Source: Parapedobacter pyrenivorans_A (GTDB lineage Bacteria; Bacteroidota; Bacteroidia; Sphingobacteriales; Sphingobacteriaceae). Taken from it: a stretch of DNA of 64,000 bases. The translations under genes were made by a program, and so were the position numbers. Location: assembly GCF_041925275.1 (NCBI RefSeq), contig NZ_JBHEUZ010000001.1, positions 124,001-188,000 of the forward strand, read 5' to 3'. Under the pieces are notes generated by a model. It ran no database searches. It was given only the letters and a program-made list of their open reading frames with translations, and was not told the origin of the DNA. Below, piece by piece: positions 25,365-34,124 of the stretch. Position 1 is the first letter of the stretch; each line of letters starts with the position of its first letter.

Positions 25365-26822
25365 TTACCGTTCGTCCAATGCATTAGTTAATGTTTCACG
25401 ATCATCGAAGTCAACCCGTTGACCGTTGATTTCCTGGTATTTTTCATGCCCCTTGCCTGCTACCAGTACAATATCGCCCGCCTGGGCGAGATGGCATGCC
25501 GCCCGGATGGCCTCCCGCCTATCGGCAATGGAGAACGTATTCCGTTTTCTATCACGGGGGATACCAGCCTCCATGTCCTTGATAATTTCCAAGGGGTCTT
25601 CCGTGCGCGGATTATCTGATGTGATGATTACCTTATCACTATTTTCAACGGCTACCGCAGCCATTTTAGGGCGCTTTGCCCGGTCCCTGTCCCCGCCGCA
25701 TCCAAGCACCGTAATGATCTGTTGACTCTCTTTGCGAAGGGCGCGGATAGTTTCCAACACATTCCGTACAGCATCCGGGGTGTGCGCATAGTCCACAATG
25801 CCGATAACCCCTCCTTTGGAGATGACGGTATCAAAACGCCCCTCAGCACCCGAGATATTACTAAGTGCCGTAAGCACCTTCATCGTCTCTTGCTCCAAGA
25901 GGATGGCCGCACCATAAACTGCCGCCATGTTGTAAGCATTGAACCCTCCGACCAACTTCACCCATACTTCGTGCCCATCCAGTTGGAGTAGCATACCATC
26001 AAAATGACTCTCAATTACCTTTGCTTTAAAGTCGGCCATGCGCTTGAGCCCATACGTTTTTTTATGTGCAAAGGTATTCTGCAACATCACGGCCCCATTT
26101 TTATCATCGGCATTGGAGAGTGCGAATGCAAAGGGGTTGAGGTCATCGAAAAACCGCTTTTTTGCCCGTATATAGGCGTCGAACGTCTTATGGAAATCCA
26201 AATGGTCGTGCGTGATATTGGAAAAAATGCCGCCTGCGAAATTGAGGCCGGCTATCCGCTGCTGCACGATGGCGTGCGAACTCACTTCCATGAAACAATA
26301 ATCGCACCCCGCATCAACCATTTCCTGCAGCAATCCATTCAACGCAATCGGATCCGGCGTGGTATGCGTGGCGGCCACCGTCAGTTTCCCTACTTGATTC
26401 TGCACCGTGGAAACCAGGCCCGCTTCATACCCCAATTGCATGAAAAGCCTATAAAGTAGGGTGGTAATGGTGGTTTTTCCATTGGTTCCCGTAACCCCCA
26501 CGAGCTTTAGTTTAGTGGATGGGTTTCCGAAATAATTGGCTGCCGACACGCCCAAAGCGAAGGCCGTGTCTTCCACCTGGATATAGGTCACCTCATCGTT
26601 GGTAGCTTTAGGCAGTTGTTCGCAAAGCACCACGGAAGCACCGCGTGCAACCGCATCGTCAATATAATGGTGGCCATCTACCTGTGTGCCTACCACCGCC
26701 ACAAACATACTGCCATCGGTGGCTTTGCGCGAGTCAAAGCACAGGCCGCCTATAGCCACGTGCAGGTTGCCGACCACGTGACGTACCGGAATGCCATGAA
26801 GTATGTCCTTGAGCGCTGTCAT
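25365..26822 (-). CDS. murE: UDP-MurNAc-tripeptide synthetase MurE (meso-DAP type)
   Basis: MurE adds the third stem-peptide residue. The P-loop GVTGTNGKTTITTLLYRLF (about 110), TTPDP, EVSSHA, NITHDHLDFHKT and VDYAHTPDAVRNVLE are typical. The motif TSDNPRTEDP carries the DNPR signature that selects meso-diaminopimelate rather than lysine, so the peptidoglycan is probably of the DAP type. Length is 485. The start overlaps the ftsI stop by 4 nt. Confidence 0.97.
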   Translation of the reverse strand: MTALKDILHGIPVRHVVGNLHVAIGGLCFDSRKATDGSMFVAVVGTQVDGHHYIDDAVARGASVVLCEQLPKATNDEVTYIQVEDTAFALGVSAANYFGNPSTKLKLVGVTGTNGKTTITTLLYRLFMQLGYEAGLVSTVQNQVGKLTVAATHTTPDPIALNGLLQEMVDAGCDYCFMEVSSHAIVQQRIAGLNFAGGIFSNITHDHLDFHKTFDAYIRAKKRFFDDLNPFAFALSNADDKNGAVMLQNTFAHKKTYGLKRMADFKAKVIESHFDGMLLQLDGHEVWVKLVGGFNAYNMAAVYGAAILLEQETMKVLTALSNISGAEGRFDTVISKGGVIGIVDYAHTPDAVRNVLETIRALRKESQQIITVLGCGGDRDRAKRPKMAAVAVENSDKVIITSDNPRTEDPLEIIKDMEAGIPRDRKRNTFSIADRREAIRAACHLAQAGDIVLVAGKGHEKYQEINGQRVDFDDRETLTNALDER

Positions 26823-28912
26823 TTCAATTCAATCGATATGGATGCCCCAACATTGACCTTCTGACCCGCCGCTAGGGATTGGGCGATTACTTTTCCCTTT
26901 CCTTTTACGGTGGTGCGGTAGCCCGAATTTTCGAGGGCATACAACGCATCGATAAGGCCCATTCCCGCTACGTCGGGCACCACGCCCGCCGTTATCGCGT
27001 TATCCGAAAAGGCAATCCCTTTCACGGTATCAATATGTTGTACCGGCTCTGCAGAAGCATAGGTGGCTTTTACACCCAACGCATCGTATACACGGAGGGT
27101 AGCGGCTTTAGACCCTTTAAGTGAGGGGGGTAGTTCGGTGTTTCCGACATAGCGCATGCGGTCGAAATCATCTTGGAGGTCGAGGTCATTGGCATACACC
27201 ATATCGGCCAGCTCGCGGAACACCGGCCCCGCTATCGATGCTCCATAATACCCGTTACGGGGGTTCTGTACCACCACAATCATCGAATATTTCGGATGAT
27301 CGGCAGGGAAATAACCGGCAAACGACGACTGGTATTTGCGATTGCGGTAACCCGCCGCGCCGTCTGCCATTTGCGCGGTCCCGGTTTTACCGGCCATAGA
27401 CAGCTGTGGATTACGTAGCCGCTTGCCAGTGCCTTCGGTCATTACCCCCGCCAGCATGTCCTGCAGTTTGGCGATGGTACTGGCCGAGGCGATTTGTTCG
27501 TTGATGACACGGGTATCGAAATGTTCCACGGTATTGCCCAGTCGCCGGATCTCCTTCACGAAAAGCGGTGCTACCATCTTGCCGTCATTTGCAACTGCGT
27601 TGTATAGGCTGAGTGTTTGCAATGGGGTCAATTTCAATTCGTACCCGTAGGCCATCTGTACCAGGGATAGACCGCTCCAACTTTTGCTATCGGGTGTCTT
27701 GATCAGCGGATTGCCTTCGCCCGGTATTTGCAGCCCCAACGGTTCATTGAGGTGCAGCTCATGCAGCCGTTTCGTGAAAGCGGCCGGATTATTTTTATAG
27801 TACGTGTTGATGATTTTGGTAATAGCCACATTCGACGACACCTCAAACGCCTTTTTCACGGTTACCGTGCCGTAGGAATGGGTGTCGCGGATGGTGTGCC
27901 GATGCACCTGATAGGTGCCGTTCCCGGTTTCAACGATGGTATTCGTATCGATCTTGCCGTCGTCAAGTGCCACGAGGTAGGACGCCAACTTGAAGGTGGA
28001 ACCCGGCTCGGCGCTTTGGGCGATGGCATAGTTGAACTTTTCCCGGTATACACCTTCTTCAACCCGTGTAAAATTGGCCACTGCGCGTATTTCTCCCGTG
28101 GCGACTTCCATCAAAATGACGCAGCCATTATCGGCATTGCTGGCTATCAGTTGCTTTTCGAGTGCCCGCTGCGCCATATCCTGCATATTTACGTCGATGG
28201 TGGAAATGATATCCGCACCATCTACCGGCGCCACTTCAATCTCCCGGTTTACCGGCATCCATACCCCGCCGGCTATGCGACGTACTAAGCGTTTGCCGCT
28301 CTTGCCGTCGATATATTCACCATACGCACCTTCCAAGCCAACATGCACCTCTTCCTCGGCCACCTTGTAGCCAATGGTACGCGCAGCAAGGTTGGTAAAA
28401 GGGAGGATACGTTTGTTTTTCCGTTCGGCAATCAAACCGCCTTTGTATTTACCCAGATTGAAAATCGGAAATTGCTTCACTTCCTTCAATTCCTGATGGC
28501 CCACATCGCGCTTTAGCAGGTAATACCTGTTTCCGTCTTTGCGTGCCTTTTTGAGCAACTGCGAATATTGGGCAGACGATTTGTCTTTAAAGAAGGCAGC
28601 CAATCGGGTGGCCAGGGAATCGACTTTGGCATAAAAAACATCGTCCGCTACGATACCCGGGGCAAGCAAATCCATTCGGAGGTCGTATTCGGGAACCGAC
28701 GTGGCCAGCAAGCTGCCATCATTCGAATAGATATTGCCACGGACCGCCTCCACATCCACGTACCGGGTAGAAAGGCTGTCTGCCATCTCACGCCACTCCG
28801 CCCCTTCCACATACTGTAGGTGGAAGAGTTTCACCAACACCGCGATGGCGAAAAGTACAATCAGCCCGAATGACAGGTAGACTCTTAGCAATATGTCGGT
28901 TCTGATGTTCAT
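26819..28912 (-). CDS. ftsI: Septal penicillin-binding protein FtsI/PBP3 with one PASTA domain
   Basis: A class B PBP: N-terminal membrane anchor (residues 11-30), non-catalytic dimerisation domain beginning VEAVRGNIYSNDGSLLA, and transpeptidase domain with catalytic SxxK at S305-K308 (AEPGSTFK), SSN in EVSSNVAI, and KTGTAQ. The C-terminal 60 residues form a PASTA-like domain (VVPDVAGMGLIDALYALENS). It cross-links septal peptidoglycan with FtsW. Length 697 is normal for the phylum. It overlaps murE by 4 nt and lies 27 nt after ftsL. Confidence 0.96.
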   Translation of the reverse strand: MNIRTDILLRVYLSFGLIVLFAIAVLVKLFHLQYVEGAEWREMADSLSTRYVDVEAVRGNIYSNDGSLLATSVPEYDLRMDLLAPGIVADDVFYAKVDSLATRLAAFFKDKSSAQYSQLLKKARKDGNRYYLLKRDVGHQELKEVKQFPIFNLGKYKGGLIAERKNKRILPFTNLAARTIGYKVAEEEVHVGLEGAYGEYIDGKSGKRLVRRIAGGVWMPVNREIEVAPVDGADIISTIDVNMQDMAQRALEKQLIASNADNGCVILMEVATGEIRAVANFTRVEEGVYREKFNYAIAQSAEPGSTFKLASYLVALDDGKIDTNTIVETGNGTYQVHRHTIRDTHSYGTVTVKKAFEVSSNVAITKIINTYYKNNPAAFTKRLHELHLNEPLGLQIPGEGNPLIKTPDSKSWSGLSLVQMAYGYELKLTPLQTLSLYNAVANDGKMVAPLFVKEIRRLGNTVEHFDTRVINEQIASASTIAKLQDMLAGVMTEGTGKRLRNPQLSMAGKTGTAQMADGAAGYRNRKYQSSFAGYFPADHPKYSMIVVVQNPRNGYYGASIAGPVFRELADMVYANDLDLQDDFDRMRYVGNTELPPSLKGSKAATLRVYDALGVKATYASAEPVQHIDTVKGIAFSDNAITAGVVPDVAGMGLIDALYALENSGYRTTVKGKGKVIAQSLAAGQKVNVGASISIELK

Positions 28913-28939
28913 GCCTTTTATGATTTAGCTAACCTCTAT

Positions 28940-29347
28940 TCATTTTTCTTTTCTCACCACCACTATTTTTTTAGGCGGCGCTGTCCGCTCCTTCAACCCC
29001 ATGCTGTCCACCCGCTTGGCAATCTCGGTTTGGGTGGTGAGCTTCATCAGGTCGGCCGAAAGCGACTTATAATCCCAGTTCATCTCTTTCACCTCTTTGC
29101 TCAAATGGTCAATTTGGCGCACGGTCCGCTCGGCATAATGCCGATTGGCGATATAGAGAATGGCCAGCAACCCTACGAAAGCAATGAAAGGGATGTACCC
29201 CACGAACGCCGACGATGAAAACCGCTCCGTGGAAAACAACGACTGAAAAAAATTGCGGGTAGCATCCGCTTTCTCTTCCACCGTTTCCTGCAGTTCGGCT
29301 TGTTGTTCTTCGCTCAGCGGCCGTCGTTTGTATGCGTTTCCTGCCAT
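28940..29347 (-). CDS. ftsL: FtsL-like cell division protein
   Basis: A 135-residue bitopic protein with a long cytoplasmic N-terminus (about 48 residues), one membrane helix (FVGYIPFIAFVGLLAILYIA) and a short periplasmic coiled coil (QIDHLSKEVKEMNWDYKSL) followed by a basic tail. The layout and its position between rsmH and ftsI identify it as the FtsL equivalent, which with FtsB and FtsQ activates FtsWI. The family has little sequence conservation, so the name rests on synteny and topology. Confidence 0.85.
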   Translation of the reverse strand: MAGNAYKRRPLSEEQQAELQETVEEKADATRNFFQSLFSTERFSSSAFVGYIPFIAFVGLLAILYIANRHYAERTVRQIDHLSKEVKEMNWDYKSLSADLMKLTTQTEIAKRVDSMGLKERTAPPKKIVVVRKEK

Positions 29348-29352
29348 GGTAT

Positions 29353-30261
29353 CTAAACTTTCTCTGCTATCCGCAGCTTAGCGCTACGCGCCCTGCTATT
29401 ATGGGCCACTTCCCCATCCCCCGCTACGATTGCTTTGCGGCTTATCGCTTTCAACGGCTTCATCTCATTGCCGTAGAAATCCTTCTCTACCGTACCCTTG
29501 AATTTGCCGGTAGCTATGAAGTTCTTCACCAGCCGGTCTTCCAACGAATGGTAAGACATCACCACCAGTCTCCCTCCGGGCTTCAACATGGCAACGGTTT
29601 GCTGCAAAAACTGTTGCAAAGCCTCCAGCTCGCCATTCACCTCGATGCGAAGCGCCTGAAACAACTGCGCATGGTATTTGTGTTCCTTGCCGCGGGGCAC
29701 CACTTTCTTTACAACCTCCTTCAGCTTCCCTACGGTATTGATGGGCTGTACGAGCCGCGCCGTGACAATGGTCTTTGCCAACGTGCGCGCATTGTGAAGT
29801 TCCCCATACATCCCAAAGATGCGATGCAGCTCGGCTTCCGAATAAGTATTCAGCACCTGTTTGGCATCCAGTTGTCCAGCCTGGTCCATACGCATGTCCA
29901 ATTCCGCTTCAAAGCGGGTGGAAAATCCGCGTTGGGCATCGTCAAACTGGTGCGACGACACCCCTAGATCCGCAAGAATGCCGTCAACGGCACCTACCCC
30001 GTGAAACCGCAGGTTGTTTTTCAGGAACCGGAAGTTCTGGTGTATGAGCACGAACCGCTCATCATCTATTGCGTTTCGCAACGCATCGGGATCCTGATCG
30101 AAGGCATACAGCCTGCCATCTGCCCCCAAATATTTCATGATTTCTCTTGCATGCCCCCCGCCTCCGAACGTAACATCCACATAGGTGCCGCTAGGTTCGA
30201 TTGCCAATGCTTCTATGCATTCGCGCAACATAACCGGCACGTGGTATCCGCTATTCATCAT
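29353..30261 (-). CDS. rsmH: 16S rRNA (cytosine1402-N4)-methyltransferase RsmH
   Basis: RsmH (MraW) uses SAM to methylate C1402 in the ribosomal P site. The N-terminus YHVPVMLRECIEAL, the SAM-binding DVTFGGGGHAREI, ILADLGVSSHQFDDAQRGFS and the C-terminal SYHSLEDRLVKNF are hallmark motifs. It is 302 residues long and starts MMNSGYHVPVM. It overlaps the 3' end of mraZ by 11 nt and lies 5 nt before ftsL. Confidence 0.97.
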   Translation of the reverse strand: MMNSGYHVPVMLRECIEALAIEPSGTYVDVTFGGGGHAREIMKYLGADGRLYAFDQDPDALRNAIDDERFVLIHQNFRFLKNNLRFHGVGAVDGILADLGVSSHQFDDAQRGFSTRFEAELDMRMDQAGQLDAKQVLNTYSEAELHRIFGMYGELHNARTLAKTIVTARLVQPINTVGKLKEVVKKVVPRGKEHKYHAQLFQALRIEVNGELEALQQFLQQTVAMLKPGGRLVVMSYHSLEDRLVKNFIATGKFKGTVEKDFYGNEMKPLKAISRKAIVAGDGEVAHNSRARSAKLRIAEKV

Positions 30262-30724
30262 CCGTATCCGTTAAGCCATCGCCCCCCATCACCTCCTCTG
30301 CCAACGCCGCAAAATCATCGTCCTCATCGTCTTCCCACAATTTATGGTATGCCTCTTTAGACCAAACTTCTATCTTGTTAAATTGGCATGATAACACAAT
30401 CTCTGTTTCAATCTGACCATATTCAAGCAACGACTTCGGCAACAAGACGCGCCCCGCCGAATCCAACGACAATTCGGTAGCACCGCGGGTAAAGTCGCGG
30501 ATAAACTTTCGGTTCCTGGCCTTATAGGTATTCAACTTTGCCAGCTTTTCGGTAATCTTATCCCACTCACTCCTTGAATATATAACGAGATGCTTCTCAA
30601 ATCCACGATTGATAACAAGCCCAGAACGCTCAGCATCAGGCATTTGCCTTTTGAGCGCAGCTGGCAACACCATCCTTCCTTTGGTGTCTAGCTTACAATC
30701 AAATTCGCCGATTAAATGGCCCAT
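30251..30724 (-). CDS. mraZ: Transcriptional regulator MraZ
   Basis: MraZ is an AbrB-fold regulator that represses its own dcw promoter and can affect RsmH. The two MraZ repeats begin GEFDCKLDTKGRMVLPAALK and TELSLDSAGRVLLPKSLLEY, each with the DxKGR/DxAGR DNA-binding loop. I chose ATG 30724 (157 residues), since the frame runs further upstream into the promoter region but without conserved sequence. The C-terminus carries an unusually acidic tail (about 25 residues, many D and E). It is the first gene of the cluster. Confidence 0.96.
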   Translation of the reverse strand: MGHLIGEFDCKLDTKGRMVLPAALKRQMPDAERSGLVINRGFEKHLVIYSRSEWDKITEKLAKLNTYKARNRKFIRDFTRGATELSLDSAGRVLLPKSLLEYGQIETEIVLSCQFNKIEVWSKEAYHKLWEDDEDDDFAALAEEVMGGDGLTDTDDE

Positions 30725-30752
30725 AGATACACTTCTCGCAATAAATACGATG

Positions 30753-30760
30753 TAAAAGTA
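30753..30760 (-). promoter_or_regulatory. Near-consensus -7 element of the dcw promoter
   Basis: TACTTTTA (minus strand) differs from TAnnTTTG in the last base and lies about 29 nt before mraZ. The region where a -33 box is expected is taken by the MraZ boxes. Confidence 0.45.
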
Positions 30761-30769
30761 GGAATTTAC

Positions 30770-30794
30770 TCCACTTTCCCCCACTTTTTCCCAC
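30770..30794 (-). promoter_or_regulatory. MraZ-binding boxes (direct repeats, period 10)
   Basis: On the minus strand GTGGG (30794-30790), GTGGG (30784-30780) and GTGGA (30774-30770) recur with an exact 10-bp period and 5-nt spacers; a further GTGGA lies at 30809-30805, 15 bp away. This matches the known MraZ recognition pattern (TGGGN repeats spaced by 5 nt) upstream of mraZ in other bacteria. Placement over the presumed -33 region predicts autorepression. Confidence 0.8.
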
Positions 30795-30992
30795 AAAAAA
30801 GTTTTCCACACTCAACGCCGTTTCTTTCCCTGCGGGTATTCACCCCCATGCGCCGTCGCTCCTTCCGGAAAGCACCGCGGAACATGTAGTAGAACGGCTA
30901 CAAAATCAAAAAATCAAGCGGGCTTTATGGCCTCGCCGCTCCTATTATAGGCATCTTTGCATGGATAGGATGATTCACGTCTATAATCGATT

Positions 30993-31403
30993 ATGCGTTT
31001 AGCCATTATCACCAGTGCATTTCTGATTTCATTGACTCCCTTGCAGTCATGCGAAGAGCGCATGGAGTTAACTCCTACGCAATGCGATTGCGACATCGAT
31101 GGCCTGCAACTATCCGAACAGAGTTTGGTTACTTATCAGGTGGCCGCGTACGAGGAAGCCTTCGTATCTTCGGTCACCTACCACACGAACGATGGCCTTG
31201 TAACCACCAACCATCCTTCCCTCCCCTTCAGTACAACCGTTCAACTGGCAAAAGGTGAAACCATTGCCCTACAAGTTAAGGGCAATCCGGGCACAGGAAC
31301 CATCGTATTGACTTACGAGACCAACAACGGTCCACATACGCCCAATATATCGAGTAGCAGCGTGTCGAAAGTGTGGGTTTTAGAAAACGGCATCTGTCAA
31401 TAA
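30993..31403 (+). CDS. Small hypothetical lipoprotein
   Basis: A 136-residue protein with a type II signal peptide (MRLAIITSAFLISLTPLQSC; lipobox LQSC at residues 17-20). The mature part contains a CDCD motif just after the anchor and is otherwise rich in T, V and S, which suggests a small beta-sandwich. I do not recognise the family. It lies downstream of the divergent mraZ promoter region and 160 nt before a LytTR regulator. CATCTTTG at 30952 resembles a -7 element with one mismatch. Confidence 0.7.
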   Translation: MRLAIITSAFLISLTPLQSCEERMELTPTQCDCDIDGLQLSEQSLVTYQVAAYEEAFVSSVTYHTNDGLVTTNHPSLPFSTTVQLAKGETIALQVKGNPGTGTIVLTYETNNGPHTPNISSSSVSKVWVLENGICQ

Positions 31404-31451
31404 CAAACGACGACACTCACATACAATACACTAATTACAAGTCAATTACAA

Positions 31452-31501
31452 GGATGTAGACATATTACTACATCCCGTTCAAACCAATCGTACTACTTTT
31501 G
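31452..31501 (+). promoter_or_regulatory. Promoter with operator-like dyad upstream of the LytTR regulator
   Basis: GGATGTAG (31452-31459) and CTACATCC (31468-31475) form a perfect 8-bp dyad with an 8-nt centre. TACTTTTG (31494-31501), a full TAnnTTTG match, starts 18 nt later, so the dyad covers the presumed -33 region. No T-run follows the dyad, so an operator is more likely than a terminator. Confidence 0.5.
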
Positions 31502-31563
31502 TTCCGTCATCACTGGTTCGTATTGAATCTGGAATGTAAATTCACCATAACACTGTCAGTCGG

Positions 31564-32247
31564 ATGAAAAAGAAAAAAATACTCATCGTAGAAGATCAGC
31601 TTATCATCACCATGGATTTGGAGTACATGCTTCAGGAATTGGGGTATGACGTTTGCGGCATTTGTACGAATTATGACGATGCCGTATCGGCCATCAGAAC
31701 CAACCGGCCCGACCTTATTTTGGTAGACATCATCTTATATGGTGAAAAAACAGGTATCGATCTCGCCCACGAAATCAACGCCTCTTTCCATACCCCATTT
31801 ATTTTCCTCACGTCACATGCGGACCGCAGCACCATCGAAGCCGCAAAATCAACGAATCCGGCCGGCTACATCGTAAAACCTTTCAATAGGAACGACGTAT
31901 ATGCGTCTATCGAAATTGCGCTCAACCAAGTCGAAACAAAGGAAGAGAGTCAGAGCATTTTTCTCCCCGACGGCAAGCATAAGACGAAAATACCGATGGA
32001 TGACATGATATACGCACATGCGGAGGGCAACTATACCACCTTCATTACAACAACCAAGAAAATCGTGCTCCGCAAATGCCTCAAGGAGGTGGCGGAAACC
32101 ATCCTAAACAACAAGAAGTTTGTCAGGATTCACAAATCTTACCTGATCAACACAGACGCTATCCGGGCCCGCAGCGCTTCCAACATCTTGCTAAACAACG
32201 GTGATAATCTACCGTTGGGCCGCGCTTATATGGGAAGCCTGTGCTAG
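31564..32247 (+). CDS. LytTR-family response regulator, orphan
   Basis: The 227-residue protein has a receiver domain with E10-D11, phosphoacceptor D55 (LILVDIILYG), T83/S84 region and K105 (IVKPF), followed by a LytTR DNA-binding domain (about 135-227) with MIYAHAEGNYTTFITT, VRIHKSYLINTDAI and LPLGRAYMGSL. LytTR proteins bind direct repeats and commonly pair with 7TM or YehU-type histidine kinases; none is adjacent here. An operator-like dyad lies upstream, possibly for autoregulation. Target and signal cannot be read from the sequence. Confidence 0.93.
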   Translation: MKKKKILIVEDQLIITMDLEYMLQELGYDVCGICTNYDDAVSAIRTNRPDLILVDIILYGEKTGIDLAHEINASFHTPFIFLTSHADRSTIEAAKSTNPAGYIVKPFNRNDVYASIEIALNQVETKEESQSIFLPDGKHKTKIPMDDMIYAHAEGNYTTFITTTKKIVLRKCLKEVAETILNNKKFVRIHKSYLINTDAIRARSASNILLNNGDNLPLGRAYMGSLC

Positions 32248-32302
32248 TGGATCAGTTTGGAAAAACTCCCTAAACCGCTCTCCTTAGTTCGGAAAAAACC
32301 GC

Positions 32303-32310
32303 TATTTTTG
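32303..32310 (+). promoter_or_regulatory. -7 element of aspS
   Basis: TATTTTTG matches TAnnTTTG and lies 19 nt before the aspS ATG; no TTG box was found at the expected distance. Confidence 0.5.
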
Positions 32311-32329
32311 CCGTTCTAGATAAAAGAGC

Positions 32330-34072
32330 ATGCATAGAACACATACTTGCGGAGAGCTGACCCTCTCGGACTTGGGTAAAACGGTTGTACTTAGTGGTTG
32401 GGTACAGAAATCCCGTGATTTGGGCGGGATGACATTTATCGATGTACGGGATCGGTACGGTGTCACCCAACTGGTGTTCGATCCGGCCGACGACGAGTCG
32501 TTGCGGGCCGAAGCCCGCGCCCTTGGCCGGGAGTACGTGATCAAAGTGACAGGCAAGGTGATTGAACGCGAGAGCAAGAATCCGAAGCTGTCCACGGGCG
32601 AGATTGAAATAAAAGTGGTACGACTCGAAGTGCTCAACTCCGCGAAGCTCCCCCCCTTCACCATTGAAGACGATACGGACGGTGGCGACGATTTGCGAAT
32701 GAAATACCGCTACCTCGACCTCCGCCGCAACCCGGTGCGGAACAACCTCGTTTTACGGCATCGGCTTGCGCAGGAAACTCGCAATTACCTGGATCGCCAC
32801 CATTTCCTCGAAGTGGAAACACCGGTACTCATCAAGTCCACACCGGAGGGTGCCCGCGATTTCGTGGTACCAAGCCGGATGAATCCAGGCGAGTTCTATG
32901 CGCTCCCCCAATCACCGCAGACGTTCAAACAACTCTTGATGGTATCGGGCTTTGACCGCTATTTCCAGTTGGTCAAATGTTTCCGCGATGAGGATTTGCG
33001 GGCAGACCGACAGCCGGAATTCACACAGATAGACTGCGAAATGGCCTTTGTGGAACAGGAAGACATCCTCCAACTCTTCGAAGGCCTCATAAAACACCTA
33101 TTCAAGCAAATAAAAAACATCGATCTAGGGGAAGTACCCCGCCTACCTTACGACGAGGCCATGCGCCTATACGGCTCAGACAAACCCGACATCCGCTTCG
33201 GCATGCCGTTCGTCGAACTCAATGCGGTACTCCAAGGTGCTGGCTTCCCGGTATTTGACCAAGCGGCGCTCGTGGTAGGCATCAATGCCGAGGGTTGCGC
33301 TTCGTACACCCGTAAGCAACTCGATGCATTGACGGACTTCGTGAAACGACCCCAGGTAGGAGCATCGGGCTTGGTATACCTACGATACAACGAAGACGGC
33401 ACATTGAAGTCGTCTGTCGACAAATTCTACAGCCCCGAGCAACTGGCGGCGTGGGCGCAGGCTTTTGATGCCAAGCCGGGCGACCTCATGCTGGTCATGG
33501 CCGGCAATACGGACCGCGCACGAAAGCAATTGAGTGAACTCCGGCTGGAAGTTGCTTCACAATTGGGCCTGCGCGATAAAAACACGTATGCCCCCCTATG
33601 GGTAACGGATTTTCCCTTACTGGAATGGGATGAGGAGTCGGGGCGCTACCACGCAATGCACCACCCCTTTACATCGCCGAAAGCGGAAGACATCCCTTCA
33701 CTGGAGACACAGCCGGGCAGTGTCCGCGCCAATGCTTATGACCTGGTCATCAACGGCACCGAAATTGGCGGTGGCTCCATACGGATACATGACCGCGACC
33801 TCCAATCGCTGATGTTCAAACACCTGGGCTTTACAGCCGAGGAAGCGCAGAAGCAATTCGGATTCCTGCTAGAAGCATTTACGTACGGTGCCCCTCCCCA
33901 TGGCGGCATTGCTTTCGGCTTTGACCGGTTGGCCGCTGTTTTCGCTGGGTTGGACAGCATCCGCGATGTAATCGCGTTTCCGAAGAACAATGCCGGGCGC
34001 GATGTGATGATCGATTCACCGTCGGCAATCGCGGAAGCACAGCTGGCCGAATTGAGCATCGCGCTGCGCTAG
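32330..34072 (+). CDS. aspS: Aspartyl-tRNA synthetase
   Basis: AspRS charges tRNA-Asp (and in some bacteria tRNA-Asn). The N-terminal OB-fold anticodon-binding domain starts HTCGELTLSDLGKTVVLSGW; the class II core shows motif 2 in KCFRDEDLRADRQPEFTQID and motif 3 in GGIAFGFDRLAAVFAG. Residues about 285-425 hold the bacterial-type insertion (GAD domain). At 580 residues it is a standard bacterial AspRS. MHRTHTCGEL is the normal start. Confidence 0.97.
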   Translation: MHRTHTCGELTLSDLGKTVVLSGWVQKSRDLGGMTFIDVRDRYGVTQLVFDPADDESLRAEARALGREYVIKVTGKVIERESKNPKLSTGEIEIKVVRLEVLNSAKLPPFTIEDDTDGGDDLRMKYRYLDLRRNPVRNNLVLRHRLAQETRNYLDRHHFLEVETPVLIKSTPEGARDFVVPSRMNPGEFYALPQSPQTFKQLLMVSGFDRYFQLVKCFRDEDLRADRQPEFTQIDCEMAFVEQEDILQLFEGLIKHLFKQIKNIDLGEVPRLPYDEAMRLYGSDKPDIRFGMPFVELNAVLQGAGFPVFDQAALVVGINAEGCASYTRKQLDALTDFVKRPQVGASGLVYLRYNEDGTLKSSVDKFYSPEQLAAWAQAFDAKPGDLMLVMAGNTDRARKQLSELRLEVASQLGLRDKNTYAPLWVTDFPLLEWDEESGRYHAMHHPFTSPKAEDIPSLETQPGSVRANAYDLVINGTEIGGGSIRIHDRDLQSLMFKHLGFTAEEAQKQFGFLLEAFTYGAPPHGGIAFGFDRLAAVFAGLDSIRDVIAFPKNNAGRDVMIDSPSAIAEAQLAELSIALR

Positions 34073-34124
34073 CGCCACAACAGTTCAGCTATTTCTGCGT
34101 TATTGATATAATAACACGTTGCGT

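Noticed and set aside
14781..30811. Missing murF, murB and ddl as a sign of a broken dcw cluster
   Set aside because: Clusters without these genes are usual in Bacteroidota, where they are encoded elsewhere.
34060..34080. GC-rich palindrome at the aspS stop codon as terminator
   Set aside because: No T-run follows and the loop is too small; likely chance within coding sequence.
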